In this document: piece after piece, positions 24,068 through 34,106 of the stretch
Layout of the letters: each line of letters starts with the position of its first letter
How positions within the stretch are numbered: position 1 is the stretch's first letter
Assembly (NCBI RefSeq): GCF_002269385.1
Contig: NZ_CP022957.1
Span: 3,525,001 to 3,589,000 of the forward strand
DNA from: Maribacter cobaltidurans
GTDB lineage: Bacteria; Bacteroidota; Bacteroidia; Flavobacteriales; Flavobacteriaceae
Reading direction: 5' to 3'
Length of the DNA: 64,000 bases
Position numbers and translations under genes: made by a program
Notes under the pieces: generated by a model
Seen by the model: only the letters and a program-made list of their open reading frames with translations
What the model was told of the DNA's origin: nothing
Database searches by the model: none

Positions 24068-25651
24068 ATGATGGAAATAGATAATCTTTTTACAGTACTC
24101 TCGGTTATTGGCTTGACCAGTTTACTATTTTATTCGTTTTTCAGGATCAGTCGGTATGCGTTCGCACTGAATATACTGCTAATCGCAGGTCTGATTTTTT
24201 ATCTTTCCGAAGAAAATCGGTTGATATTGACCCTGCTTTATTTAGGTTGTCCGATGATGCTAATTAATACAGGACTGTACGTTTTTTTGCACAAAACGGA
24301 CAAGCCAAAAAATGACGATAGTAAATACCGCGTTAATTTTGCCACAGATAACGGAAGTTTTAAACTGGAAAACGTAAAACGTGGGGCATCTGTTATCGGC
24401 TCTGCCGGAAGTGGCAAGACCGAAAGCGTGGTTTATGGTTTTTTAAAACATTTCCGTAAAGAAGGATTTTGCGGAATTATCCACGACTATAAGGATTTTG
24501 AACTGACCGAAATGGCGCACCCACTTTTTAAGGATAGCGATATCCCATTTAAGGTTATTTCTTTTGATAAAATCATCCACAGGGTAAATCCTATTGCGCC
24601 ACGCTATTTAGAGAACGAGGAAAGCGTAAACGAAGTGTCAAGGGTATTAATCGAAAACCTTTTAGAACAAAGAGAAAGTGGCGCTACCGGAACAACAAAA
24701 TTCTTTAATGATGCTGCGGAAGGTTTGATTGGTGGGTTGATTTGGAAACTGAAAACCACCTATCCACAGTTCTGTACACTTCCCCATTTGATTGCCATTT
24801 ACCAATATCTGGACACGGACAGCCTTATCCAATTTTTAGAAACCAACACCACATCGAAGGCGATGGCAGATGCTTTTATTAGTGGAAAGGATTCCGATAG
24901 GCAGACCGCAGGCGTTAAAAGCACGCTGGCCAATGCGCTGAAACGAATTAGTACACAACGGATTTTTATGGCTTTGTCAGCAGATGAAGTACCGCTCAAT
25001 ATCAATAATGAGGAAAATCCAGCAGTAATTTCTATCGTAAATAATCCCAAATTTGAAACGTCTTATTCGCCAGTAATCGCCACCATTATCCACACCATTA
25101 CCAAGCAAATGAGTGTGCGCAATTCTCGACCATCATTCTTATTGATGGAAGAAGCACCGACCATTCGACTATTGAATATGCATCGCATTCCTGCAACGTT
25201 GCGTAGCTATGATATAGCGACCATCTACGTGATGCAGGACAAAATTCAGAACGATATGATGTATGGCGACAAGGCAAGCAAAGCGATTCTCAGTAATTTA
25301 TCCTATCAGTTTTTCGGAAAGGTCAACGACCCGGACACCGCTAAATATTACGAACGCTTTTTTGAAATCATCAAGGATCCAACCAAAAGTATAAGTCGTG
25401 GTCATAACCTTGATTTTGACACCCGAATTACTACAGGCGAAAAGGAAATACCGAAAATACGGGCTGATGTTTTCTTTAGGTTGAAACAAGGCGAATTCAT
25501 TACCTATGCTGATGGGAAGGATAAGAAAGTGCAGTTCAAACTATCTAAAATAAACAGGAAACTACCAGAAGAAGCCAAGCAATATTCAATTGCTGATATG
25601 AATGCTAATTTTGAGCGTGTTTATGAAGAAGTGCGGTCGATATTTAAATAA
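24068..25651 (+). CDS. Type IV coupling protein (TraG/VirD4-like, MobC-type)
   Basis: 527-aa ATPase. Two to three N-terminal membrane helices (~10-75) precede Walker A GSAGSGKT at residues 111-118. A Walker B-like FLLMEEAP appears around residue 358, typical of TraD/VirD4 coupling proteins. It delivers the relaxosome to the secretion channel. It starts 6 bp after the relaxase stop, giving the order BfmA, relaxase, coupling protein. Confidence 0.9.
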   Translation: MMEIDNLFTVLSVIGLTSLLFYSFFRISRYAFALNILLIAGLIFYLSEENRLILTLLYLGCPMMLINTGLYVFLHKTDKPKNDDSKYRVNFATDNGSFKLENVKRGASVIGSAGSGKTESVVYGFLKHFRKEGFCGIIHDYKDFELTEMAHPLFKDSDIPFKVISFDKIIHRVNPIAPRYLENEESVNEVSRVLIENLLEQRESGATGTTKFFNDAAEGLIGGLIWKLKTTYPQFCTLPHLIAIYQYLDTDSLIQFLETNTTSKAMADAFISGKDSDRQTAGVKSTLANALKRISTQRIFMALSADEVPLNINNEENPAVISIVNNPKFETSYSPVIATIIHTITKQMSVRNSRPSFLLMEEAPTIRLLNMHRIPATLRSYDIATIYVMQDKIQNDMMYGDKASKAILSNLSYQFFGKVNDPDTAKYYERFFEIIKDPTKSISRGHNLDFDTRITTGEKEIPKIRADVFFRLKQGEFITYADGKDKKVQFKLSKINRKLPEEAKQYSIADMNANFERVYEEVRSIFK

Positions 25652-25797
25652 TATGCTGTGCTTTCATTTTTATTGAAATCATTAACACTTTTATTAATTA
25701 CAGTTCATTTAATTGGATAATCAATTACCTATCCGATTTTATGGAATATATCCAAATAATAGTAAAACTTCGATTATCAAAATCGCAAAATCATTTG

Positions 25798-25805
25798 TAC
25801 CTTTG
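25798..25805 (+). promoter_or_regulatory. Putative -7 box before the methyltransferase gene
   Basis: TACCTTTG is a perfect match to the Bacteroidetes -7 consensus TAnnTTTG, about 50 bp before the start codon. No TTTG at the ideal -33 spacing is evident, so support is partial. Confidence 0.35.
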
Positions 25806-25856
25806 GAGTTAATTTAGTATGTAACTAACTATCAGATATTTTGGACAACTTTCGAT

Positions 25857-28800
25857 ATGATTGATTTTGATATAATAGAAAATTTAGGCTTGGACAAGGC
25901 CGTCTCTGTTACTTCGGAATCTAATCAAATTTCTGAAAGTCAGCTAGTTGTAATTAATCAAGTGAAAGACTTCGGTATTGATGAAATTTATTTCAGTACC
26001 GACGAAAATCATAATAGTTATCCTGCGGTTTTTTTAAAAAAGGTTGAAAAATTTGATGACCGTGCTCTTCATCAAATTGCAAAGACTCAAAAAAAAATCT
26101 GGAACTTCAAAAAGGTAATTTTTCTTTACGTTTATTCGGAAACTGAAATCCGTATATACAATTGTGCCGAGAAACCTCTTATAATCAAATCAGATGATTT
26201 TGACTATAAGAAGGAACTTAAAACGCTCGAAATTGAGTCTTATAAGCTCAAAGATAAAACCAAACTCACACAGCTTCAAAATCTTTTTTCCACTATTGCT
26301 ATTGATACAGGTATCATATGGACATTAGAAGAAGCTTATGAGATTAGAAAGAAGATAAGCCTTCAGCGAAGGGTTGATAAATACCTTGTAGAGAGCCTTA
26401 CCTATACCGCTAAGCAATTACAAGCGGAAGGCTTAGAAATAGACCTAATTCATAAAATAATAATGCGTTCTCTATTCCTATTGTATTTAGAGGATAGAGG
26501 CGCAACCGATGAAAAGTTCTATTCAGAAATCAAAAAAGGAGCGAAGTCTTATTTTGACATTCTAGACGATGCAGATAAAACATACTCACTATTTAAGAAA
26601 CTGGAAGAATATTTTAATGGTAATGTGTTTACCATAGATAGCAATGAGTCAATTTCTAGAGAACATCTAAAAATTATCCGAAAGTGTTTTATCAACGGTA
26701 ATGATAATACCTTACAGCAGAATCTTTTTGAAGATCTACGCCTATTCGATTTTAGCATTATTCAAATAGAATTATTAAGTGAAATCTATGAAAATTTCTT
26801 GGCTGAAATAAACCCTACTTTAAAACAAGATACTGGCACTTATTATACACCACCGTCACTAGTTGAACTCATATTAAATGAGAAATTACCAATCTCTAGG
26901 ACAGAAAAAGAATTTAACATTAAGGTCTTAGACCCAACGTGTGGTTCGGGGATTTTTTTGGTTGAAAGTTTCAAACGTTTGGTAAAGCGTTACGAAAATG
27001 CCAATTCGGAAAAACTTACGGATTTTAATAAGCTGAAGAAGCTACTAACGGATAATATATTTGGTATAGAAATACATCCCCAATCCATCAAGGTAGCAGC
27101 TTTTAGTCTTTATCTGGCTTTAGTTGACAACTTGAATCCTAAGACGATTTGGCAAAACAAAGATTATCGCTTACCATATTTGATAAATGACCCTTTGGAT
27201 GAGACTCTAGTTGAACAAGGTAATAATCTATTCCGAAGTGATACTATTCAACAAAATCCTGAAGTAGAACAAATCGAGTTTGATTTGGTGGTTGGAAACC
27301 CGCCTTTCGGCACTAAGAATCTATCTCAATCTATTCGAGATTATAGCGATAAATATGGATTCGCGAAGGAAATGGTTCTACCGTTTTTACACAAGGCAAC
27401 CAAAATTGCAGAGAATGGCGAAATTGCCTTAATATTTAATACTAAGGTATTGACAAACACTAATGGTAAATATCAATCATTTCGACAATGGCTTTTTAAT
27501 GAATGCTATGTAGAAAAGATATATAATTTTTCAATTCTAAGGAAAGTGCCTGAGGATTTTGGGGGTCAATTATTTGGTTCAGCAACTGGACCGATTAGCG
27601 TAATATTTTACAGAAAAAATGCCCCTAAAAAGAAATCTAACACAATTATTTATTACGCCCCAAAAACATATATAAAATCAAATGTTATTGAAGGTGTAAG
27701 TATTGATAGTACTGATTTAAAATATCTTCCTAGAGAGGAATGTCAAAAACCATCCACTAAAATTTGGAAGGTTGCTATGTGGGGCGGAATGAGCGACTTC
27801 GATATTATCAAGAGAATATCAAAGAAAACAGTCTCAATGGAGGCTTTTTTGAAAAACAACAAAAATGGTTGGAGCTTGCCTAGGGCAGGACTAAATGGAG
27901 ACAGAGAGCATCAAGATTTTATTCCAGAGCAAGTAATTAATTCAAGGTACATCCAAAGATTTTATACACCTACTGATGCCTTGCAAAAGAATGATAAGTA
28001 TTTTAGGAATATAGACCAAAATCTGTTTAAACCGCCATATGTATTATTTAAAAAAGGACAGAAGAATAGAAAGTTAACCGCATCATATATTGATTACTTC
28101 GCATATTGTACAACAGCCTGTTACATATTTAACGGAAATGTAGAGAGTGATGAAAAGAAAGCGCTGACAGCTATTTTCAACTCAAAAATTACTACCTATA
28201 TTTTATTTATGGTTAGTTCTTCCTGGGGAATAGAAAGAGAGCAAATTTTTATGGATGAAGTGATGGATACGCCAGCAATTATAAATTTGCTCAATCAAGA
28301 AAACTTATCGAAAATTGTAGGTCATTTTGATAAAATTATGAGTGGGATTAAATCAGATTTTCTGAAAAAGGATTATTCCCAGTTAGAAGAAAAGATTGAC
28401 AAGGTAATTTTGAAAGATGTTTTGGGAATGACTGATAGAGAAATGGTCATAATAAATGATAGTCTGGAATATAGTCTTGACCTATTCGAAAATAAGCAAA
28501 AATCCAAAGCTCTATTACCGATAGCAGATGTAACAAACTATGCAAAACGAATCTCTTCGGAAATAAACGAATTTCTTAATAATCAAGAAATCATTTGTGG
28601 TGCTACAACTTTTAGAATGCCATACTATTCACCATTGATGATGATTAAATTGTCTTTTGGAACTAAAAAGGGAGGTTTAATAAAATCTAAGGAAAATTTA
28701 GATAATGAACTAAGACAACTCGACAAGGTACTATGGCAAAAGAAGGCAACTAACATCTATTTCAGAAAAAAATTAAATTATAAAACAGGCAACGAGATTT

Positions 28801-28895
28801 TTATTGTTCGTCCCAATCAGAGACGATTCTGGACTCAATCTATGGCGATTGAAGACGCTTCGGAATTAATACTGGAAATTCTTAATGAGGTATAG
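25857..28895 (+). CDS. Class I N6-adenine DNA methyltransferase (Eco57I/type IIG-like)
   Basis: 1012-aa protein. Residues ~1-150 look like an N-terminal nuclease or regulatory domain of type IIG enzymes (FDIIENLGLDKA... KKVIFLYVYSETEIRIY), but I see no clear PD-(D/E)xK triad there. SAM motif I is D359-PTCGSG and the catalytic NPPF is at 481-484. The C-terminal ~400 residues would be target recognition. It would methylate adenine in a defined site. The next gene starts 4 bp later and may supply the nuclease. Codon use is more AT-rich than the neighbouring tra genes. Confidence 0.85.
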   Translation: MIDFDIIENLGLDKAVSVTSESNQISESQLVVINQVKDFGIDEIYFSTDENHNSYPAVFLKKVEKFDDRALHQIAKTQKKIWNFKKVIFLYVYSETEIRIYNCAEKPLIIKSDDFDYKKELKTLEIESYKLKDKTKLTQLQNLFSTIAIDTGIIWTLEEAYEIRKKISLQRRVDKYLVESLTYTAKQLQAEGLEIDLIHKIIMRSLFLLYLEDRGATDEKFYSEIKKGAKSYFDILDDADKTYSLFKKLEEYFNGNVFTIDSNESISREHLKIIRKCFINGNDNTLQQNLFEDLRLFDFSIIQIELLSEIYENFLAEINPTLKQDTGTYYTPPSLVELILNEKLPISRTEKEFNIKVLDPTCGSGIFLVESFKRLVKRYENANSEKLTDFNKLKKLLTDNIFGIEIHPQSIKVAAFSLYLALVDNLNPKTIWQNKDYRLPYLINDPLDETLVEQGNNLFRSDTIQQNPEVEQIEFDLVVGNPPFGTKNLSQSIRDYSDKYGFAKEMVLPFLHKATKIAENGEIALIFNTKVLTNTNGKYQSFRQWLFNECYVEKIYNFSILRKVPEDFGGQLFGSATGPISVIFYRKNAPKKKSNTIIYYAPKTYIKSNVIEGVSIDSTDLKYLPREECQKPSTKIWKVAMWGGMSDFDIIKRISKKTVSMEAFLKNNKNGWSLPRAGLNGDREHQDFIPEQVINSRYIQRFYTPTDALQKNDKYFRNIDQNLFKPPYVLFKKGQKNRKLTASYIDYFAYCTTACYIFNGNVESDEKKALTAIFNSKITTYILFMVSSSWGIEREQIFMDEVMDTPAIINLLNQENLSKIVGHFDKIMSGIKSDFLKKDYSQLEEKIDKVILKDVLGMTDREMVIINDSLEYSLDLFENKQKSKALLPIADVTNYAKRISSEINEFLNNQEIICGATTFRMPYYSPLMMIKLSFGTKKGGLIKSKENLDNELRQLDKVLWQKKATNIYFRKKLNYKTGNEIFIVRPNQRRFWTQSMAIEDASELILEILNEV

Positions 28896-28898
28896 TAA

Positions 28899-29519
28899 AT
28901 GGGATTAAACAAAGTCATAGTTGCCAGCTTTAAAAGAGGCTTTGAAGAAAAATGCTTTCAGCTGATAACAGAATCTTATGTTTCAGCTATGGAAACAAAA
29001 GTCATCAAACTCAACTGGGATGAAAATGACATTACTTGGGAATTGCACAAATGCATTAAGGAAAATCCACTAAGATTAAAGTGGCGAATCGTTACAAATG
29101 TTGAGCAGCATTTGCCGAAAGACGATATAGAAAAGGAAAAAGGTTTTGCAGCGAAATTTCCTAGAATAGATCTTAGATTGGTAACTATAAATTCATCCCT
29201 AGAATTCGAATACCATATGGAAGCCAAAAACCTTAAGGAAAAAGATTCTGGTTTAAAACGACGATATATTGATACCGGAATTAACAGTTTTGTTACTAAT
29301 AAATATGAGAACGGATGCCTACTTGGGTATGTACTCGAAGGAGATTTAGACAAAACCGTAAATGGGGTTAATAAACTTTTGAAAAAAGACGAAAGGGAAC
29401 TTGAATTTTTGAAACTCAAACCCTATCATTTTCACGACAAGTATTACGAATCAGAGCATCCTGACGATATGTTAATAAAACATTTTATGTTTGATTTCAC
29501 TTCTTTGAGTAGCGCCTAA
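28899..29519 (+). CDS. Putative PD-(D/E)xK nuclease partner of methyltransferase
   Basis: 206-aa protein directly downstream of the methyltransferase (4-bp gap). FPRIDLRL...FEYHMEAK places D91 and E108-A-K110 in the spacing expected of a PD-(D/E)xK active site on two beta strands; this is my reading of the motif. It would be the cutting arm of a restriction-modification system, or a nuclease of another defence system. I do not recognise a named family. Confidence 0.6.
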   Translation: MGLNKVIVASFKRGFEEKCFQLITESYVSAMETKVIKLNWDENDITWELHKCIKENPLRLKWRIVTNVEQHLPKDDIEKEKGFAAKFPRIDLRLVTINSSLEFEYHMEAKNLKEKDSGLKRRYIDTGINSFVTNKYENGCLLGYVLEGDLDKTVNGVNKLLKKDERELEFLKLKPYHFHDKYYESEHPDDMLIKHFMFDFTSLSSA

Positions 29520-29944
29520 AGGACTCTGGTATCCCGCGTATTTTGAAACACTATGGAAAAGAGAGCTTTAGTTTTTCAGATAACTTTCTTAGAATGACAT
29601 TTATGGCCAGAGAAACTGCTGTTGAAGAAAGTGGCCAAATAGGTGGTGTAAGGGGTGGTCTAAAAGGTGGTCAAATCGAAAAAATCATAGATGCTATTTC
29701 AGAATTGACCCTTTGGCAAAAGCAAGTACTAAAATTGATTGCCGCAGATAACCGCATAAGCCGTTCAGGAATAGCAGAAGTCCTAAATGTAAATGAATCC
29801 GCAATTCAGAAGCATCTAAACAACTTAAAGGATGCTGGATATATAGAGCGTCAAGGGGGAACAAGGGGTTATTGGGAAGTTAATCTCGCAAAAAAAATAA
29901 TACAGTCTATTAAAAAGGCCCTTTTTCTCTTGGTCCTTTATTAG
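29515..29944 (+). pseudogene. 3' remnant of an AlbA_2/Schlafen-type ATP-binding regulator
   Basis: The frame SGIPRILKHYGKESFSFSDNFLRMTF is the conserved C-terminal end of Schlafen/AlbA_2-type (RecG-like) proteins, followed by a winged helix (RISRSGIAEVLNVNESAIQKHL). The N-terminal AlbA domain is absent. The frame begins exactly where the nuclease gene ends (29519), so the methyltransferase/nuclease pair probably replaced the 5' part. The winged helix alone might still be translated from an internal start. Confidence 0.65.
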
Positions 29945-30272
29945 TGACTTTCCATTGACTATTTTCCTTTATCAATTTGAAAACACCAGACTTTCCATCA
30001 TAAGAGGTGGTATATTTTACCCAACCAGTTTCCCCATCTACAACTTCATCTAAAATTTCTACCTCAATGTCTTTATCAGAATCAGGCATCATATTTTGAA
30101 CCGTAATCAAACTGGCATACCCTTCTGATGTGGTATGTTTTTTTAGAACTGATTCATCTTTTGAGAAAAAGCTTTCTGCAACAATCTTGGCAGTTTCTGA
30201 AGGCGACACATTCTTGTTTTCTGAACAGGAAATGAATAGAAGTACGAGTGAGCAAATGACGTTTTTTTTCAT
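29910..30272 (-). CDS. DUF4878-like lipoprotein
   Basis: 120-aa lipoprotein with signal LLFISC (lipobox Cys at ~16). The mature part has the pattern VAESFFSKDESVLKKH...GEWVKYTTSYDG...W-KVTNKG, as in DUF4878/NTF2-like lipoproteins. It ends convergently over the AlbA_2 remnant and lies just downstream of traN, possibly as the last gene of the tra operon. The role is unknown; it could be surface exclusion or cargo. Confidence 0.65.
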   Translation of the reverse strand: MKKNVICSLVLLFISCSENKNVSPSETAKIVAESFFSKDESVLKKHTTSEGYASLITVQNMMPDSDKDIEVEILDEVVDGETGWVKYTTSYDGKSGVFKLIKENSQWKVTNKGPREKGPF

Positions 30273-30279
30273 AACAGTA

Positions 30280-31140
30280 TTAATTTGGGTTATTAATATA
30301 TCTGTGTGATAGTTTCATTTCAATATTCCGTTCGCCATCCTTTTCATTCAGTTCTAAAATTGCCCTACGGTCATTGGATAATGAAAATTTGGGCAACACA
30401 TAAACGAACCGTACCGTTTGACCTTCTACAATTTTTGAAGCCAGATTATGTTTATAAATTGGCTCTTGATACAAACGTTGTAGCGATTTTCTTTTTCCTT
30501 TCTGTCGTGTCTCAATCGAAAGGTTCAAGAAATTCAAATCATAATCCAAAGTAGAATTATTCTCAATCCGGATAACGAAGTACAGTTCTTCTTTATCAAA
30601 AACGATATTCTCAACATTCAAAACTATACCTTCACTTCGCTTTTTGATTCTACCTATGCGCTGTTTTCTGTTGAGCAAATACGAGCAGAATTTTTGGTAA
30701 TAATAGGTTCTGTTATCTACACGCTCTTCAGAGGATTCAGCAAGAATTGAATCGGTTACAATCGGCCTTTCATTCCCGATACTATTGGATGCTGGAATGA
30801 AATAATTGAGCTTAGAAAGCTGTTTTTTATACCTTACAATATACGAAAAAATCGAGCCATTTCGGTTGACTACCAGTAAATTACTTTCCTTTCCAGGCTT
30901 GGCTTGTAACAGGCCAAAATACTGTTCTTTCTCACGATTGTAGGTAAAGACGAAATTATCTGAACCGGTTATGCCTTGCCGAATAGGTTCTGGAAAGAAT
31001 AGTGCAACGTTTTTGGTGTCGTTCGCATAAATGGTATCAAGTAGGTACGTCTTTTGTGCATTCGCTGTAGCCTGCGCCGAGCAAGGTCGAGGTACGAAAG
31101 TGGAAATCATTATTGCTAATATTATAATTTTTGCTCTCAT
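30280..31140 (-). CDS. traN: Conjugative transfer protein TraN (DUF4138)
   Basis: 286 aa with a signal peptide (…PRPCSAQA). YLLDTIYANDTKNVALFFPEPI, VVNRNG and the beta-rich remainder match CTnDOT-type TraN, the VirB9-like/DUF4138 periplasmic protein of the Bacteroidetes type IV secretion channel. It overlaps traM by 4 bp. Confidence 0.88.
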   Translation of the reverse strand: MRAKIIILAIMISTFVPRPCSAQATANAQKTYLLDTIYANDTKNVALFFPEPIRQGITGSDNFVFTYNREKEQYFGLLQAKPGKESNLLVVNRNGSIFSYIVRYKKQLSKLNYFIPASNSIGNERPIVTDSILAESSEERVDNRTYYYQKFCSYLLNRKQRIGRIKKRSEGIVLNVENIVFDKEELYFVIRIENNSTLDYDLNFLNLSIETRQKGKRKSLQRLYQEPIYKHNLASKIVEGQTVRFVYVLPKFSLSNDRRAILELNEKDGERNIEMKLSHRYINNPN

Positions 31141-32069
31141 AATTTAGGTTTTAGAATTAATCTGTAATTGTTCAGTACGGTTACTTTTACCCTTCGGTTA
31201 GAACGCCTGAAAACTTGTGTAAGTTCGCCAACTTGTGGTACACTCGGGATATTAATATCACCAATAACATCATCGAGTACCTCTCTTGTAGCTTCTTCTC
31301 TAAAGTTGTTCTCAACATAGATACCCTCGCTACCGTCTTGCAAATCGAAGGCTTTAAGTTTGGTGGGATGGTGTTTTATATTCTCAATCTCAATCAATGC
31401 ACGATTAGGCTGAAAACTGATAAACCCGAAAATGGGTGTGTTCTTTGGCATCAGTTTACCATTGATAGTAGCAGATTTGGTAAGGCGCATCCGTAATCGG
31501 GTATTTGCTTGAACAACTTGGTCGCCATCCACTACTACATAAATCGTTTCGTCCGTGTTGCCGATAATTGAAACTTCATTGGGTTTTGGCGCAGCGGCAA
31601 AGAACAGTTGATGTTCCAAGCCCAGTTCCTTAGCTTCAATTTTTTGAGTTCTTTTAACTTCAGCTGAATCCACTTTTGGTATAGTTTTTTGGGGTGCTCG
31701 CCTTTGCCCCAAATTTTGATATCGCTTTTCGGAATACTTAATCTTGCCTGCATCATAGATACTGTCAACAATGCGTTCTTTTTCACGTTCTATTAAATCT
31801 GGGTCGTAAAAGCCCAAGGAATCAATCAACTTTTCATCATAGATGCTGGGTGCATTGGTTTCGCGCACTTCCTTCAGGTCGTTAATCGCATCGAGCTTGG
31901 ACTCGTATTCTTTCTGGTCTTCTTCCAAATCAGGCACTAAAGTCTGTTGTAGGCTTTCGTTCTCGCTGTCATCATCGCCCATTACCATTACGGAATAGGA
32001 AATGAGGAATATGAAAATCACGGCCAATACCGCTGCAAATACTATTTTGTTTTTCTCAACTTTCATCAT
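31137..32069 (-). CDS. traM: Conjugative transfer protein TraM
   Basis: 310 aa with one N-terminal membrane helix (~8-28), a long charged coiled region (~35-130) and a C-terminal beta domain (VQANTRLRMRLTKSATINGK, FGFISFQPNRALIEIENI). This is the CTnDOT TraM layout, equivalent to VirB10. It spans the periplasm as channel scaffold and overlaps traK and traN. Confidence 0.9.
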   Translation of the reverse strand: MMKVEKNKIVFAAVLAVIFIFLISYSVMVMGDDDSENESLQQTLVPDLEEDQKEYESKLDAINDLKEVRETNAPSIYDEKLIDSLGFYDPDLIEREKERIVDSIYDAGKIKYSEKRYQNLGQRRAPQKTIPKVDSAEVKRTQKIEAKELGLEHQLFFAAAPKPNEVSIIGNTDETIYVVVDGDQVVQANTRLRMRLTKSATINGKLMPKNTPIFGFISFQPNRALIEIENIKHHPTKLKAFDLQDGSEGIYVENNFREEATREVLDDVIGDINIPSVPQVGELTQVFRRSNRRVKVTVLNNYRLILKPKL

Positions 32070-32670
32070 TCAGTTTTTTTAAAGTGTTTTCGAAGTAATT
32101 CGTAATCAAAAGTCCGTGCGGATTATTGGGAAAGTTCCGGTCCACCATAATTAGGTTTCCGGTGGAAACCAATTCGTAGGTATCGATGATAGATCCTCTA
32201 TTGATTTCAAAAATGGTAGTCGTAGTGAAACTGTACGCACCGTTGCTTTCTGAAATTTTTGAATCAATACTCAATACTTTTTGAACGAGCGAATATTGTA
32301 GTAACCGATTATAGACACCATCCGCTTTTTTCTGGCGATATAAGTTATCGACAGAACTATTGCCCAACCACAGCGCCTTTTCCAAGTTACGTTCATAATT
32401 GCTCGCATCTATGTTATAGAAGTAGTTGTGAAACAATTCCAGATGCGCCAAAGCTTCCACCCTGAAATTTTCTTTTTGTGTAACGAGTTTCAGCGGAATA
32501 ATACTGCCATCAGTATTAATCGCAAATGCACTATTGAGCGCCTTTTGATTGGTGTTGAATACCATCCAAACCGAAAAAGTGCTTGATAATAACGAACATA
32601 AAACGACTGCTAAAACGATAAACCGATTCAGTTTTAGGACGTTGTAAATATTCTTATATGGTGTTTTCAT
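32056..32670 (-). CDS. traK: Conjugative transfer protein TraK
   Basis: 204 aa, one N-terminal membrane helix (~15-40) and a periplasmic NTF2-like domain (VEALAHLELFHNYFYNID). It matches CTnDOT TraK, a VirB8-like assembly factor. The start overlaps nothing upstream, and its end overlaps traM by 14 bp, consistent with translational coupling. Confidence 0.9.
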   Translation of the reverse strand: MKTPYKNIYNVLKLNRFIVLAVVLCSLLSSTFSVWMVFNTNQKALNSAFAINTDGSIIPLKLVTQKENFRVEALAHLELFHNYFYNIDASNYERNLEKALWLGNSSVDNLYRQKKADGVYNRLLQYSLVQKVLSIDSKISESNGAYSFTTTTIFEINRGSIIDTYELVSTGNLIMVDRNFPNNPHGLLITNYFENTLKKLNDES

Positions 32671-32681
32671 TTTGAATTGAA

Positions 32682-33524
32682 TTAGTTGGTAAATAATCTC
32701 AATGTGAAAGAGGTTGCCCGTCTGTACAATTTAAATTTCAGGAAGACGATAAAGCCAACAGAACCCAATTGAACGACTGGTGCAAAGAATCCACTTCCAA
32801 CATCAGTACCGAATAAATTTGTCCAAAAGTTCGTGTTGATTTCAGTATATAGCGTATTTATGAATACATTGACAAGAAAAAAAGCTGGTACAAGCATATA
32901 AACCGCAGCATACAATTTGAAAAATGTATAGGCAAGCGAACGGAACTTTTCAAATACTGCCAAACTAATGACCAAAGGAAAAAATGCCTGCATTATTCCC
33001 AAAAGGAAAAAACGCTCTGCCAAAAACAGCGGATAGATAAACAAATCCAAAATCCAGAGGAAAAGACTAATAATAAAAGCAAATATTTTGAAGCCGTAAA
33101 GGGGTGTTACCAAGGCTTCGTATAAGAGCGTCATAGCTGCTTGCGCAACTTCAATGATGCTAACGTCTTCTTCAATAGGAATATCCTGCATTTGCAATGG
33201 AAGCAACGCAGGTGCCGTGCCCCTATATTGTCCCTCGATGGCTACCAATATACCATCAAAGAATCCTAGCACCTGCGTTGAAAATATGACCAATAGGACG
33301 ATTGCGAAGTTCTTGGCCAGTTCGCCCGGACTCAATCCCCAAGTGTAACCATCTTTGTCTGCAATACCTTCGTTGTATTTTTTAAGAATATTGACCAAGA
33401 AAAATAGGACAGCAAGCGTTTTCATTCCAGCAATAGTATATTGCGAAAAGTCGCTGGCCTGTATGGTCTGAAACACCGTATCGATGTATTCCAACCCAAT
33501 CCCTAAAATGATGGTCGCGGTCAT
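32682..33524 (-). CDS. traJ: Conjugative transfer protein TraJ
   Basis: 280 aa, six to eight membrane helices, beginning MTATIILGIGLEYIDTVFQTI and containing the conserved FLAERFFLLGIMQAFFPL block. It corresponds to CTnDOT TraJ, a polytopic inner-membrane channel component (VirB6-like). It lies 2 bp after traI. Confidence 0.9.
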   Translation of the reverse strand: MTATIILGIGLEYIDTVFQTIQASDFSQYTIAGMKTLAVLFFLVNILKKYNEGIADKDGYTWGLSPGELAKNFAIVLLVIFSTQVLGFFDGILVAIEGQYRGTAPALLPLQMQDIPIEEDVSIIEVAQAAMTLLYEALVTPLYGFKIFAFIISLFLWILDLFIYPLFLAERFFLLGIMQAFFPLVISLAVFEKFRSLAYTFFKLYAAVYMLVPAFFLVNVFINTLYTEINTNFWTNLFGTDVGSGFFAPVVQLGSVGFIVFLKFKLYRRATSFTLRLFTN

Positions 33525-33526
33525 TT

Positions 33527-34102
33527 TTAATATTCTGTTTCTCGGTTATTGACTTTATCCTGCATTTTTCTGAAAGAAATAATGTCACGATAGCGTTTCG
33601 TTTTTGTAGTGATGTTGGAAACCATTTGTTTGGATTCCAGTTCTTTTGCTTTCAATATTTCAGCACGTTCGGCATCGCTCATTTTCAGGTAATCGCTGGA
33701 AAGGACTTCGTCTATAAAATCCACCGTATCCAATGAATTTTGGACAATGGTTTCGAACGAGGCCACCACCCTATCAATTTCCTCGGGTTTGATGTATGGC
33801 GAATTCAGAATATCCTGAAGGTCATTTTGCATTACATTGATAAGGCGCTGATTGTTTTGTGCGATTTCCTCAACCGCCCTAAGCTGTTGCACAACGCTTG
33901 ATACTTTCTCAATAGCTTCTTTAGCATCCTTTAAAAATTTGACGGACTTTATCATTTCTGCCGTCTGTTTTCCCGATTCCAAAAGTTGCTTTACCAAACT
34001 GATAAAGTTGGTATTGTCATAAACAGGCATTCCTTGGCACGCAGCGCGTGCAGGCAGTAAAAAGATGAATGCCGTTGCGATAATTAAGATTTTTGTCTTC
34101 AT
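33527..34102 (-). CDS. traI: Conjugative transfer protein TraI-type (VirB5-like)
   Basis: 191 aa with an N-terminal signal (…LPARAACQG) and a helical, coiled-coil-rich body (KQTAEMIKSVKFLKDAKEAIEKVSSVVQQLRA). Position between traG and traJ and this topology match TraI/DUF4141 of Bacteroidetes ICEs, a likely periplasmic VirB5-like pilus component. Confidence 0.78.
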   Translation of the reverse strand: MKTKILIIATAFIFLLPARAACQGMPVYDNTNFISLVKQLLESGKQTAEMIKSVKFLKDAKEAIEKVSSVVQQLRAVEEIAQNNQRLINVMQNDLQDILNSPYIKPEEIDRVVASFETIVQNSLDTVDFIDEVLSSDYLKMSDAERAEILKAKELESKQMVSNITTKTKRYRDIISFRKMQDKVNNRETEY

Positions 34103-34106
34103 AATA

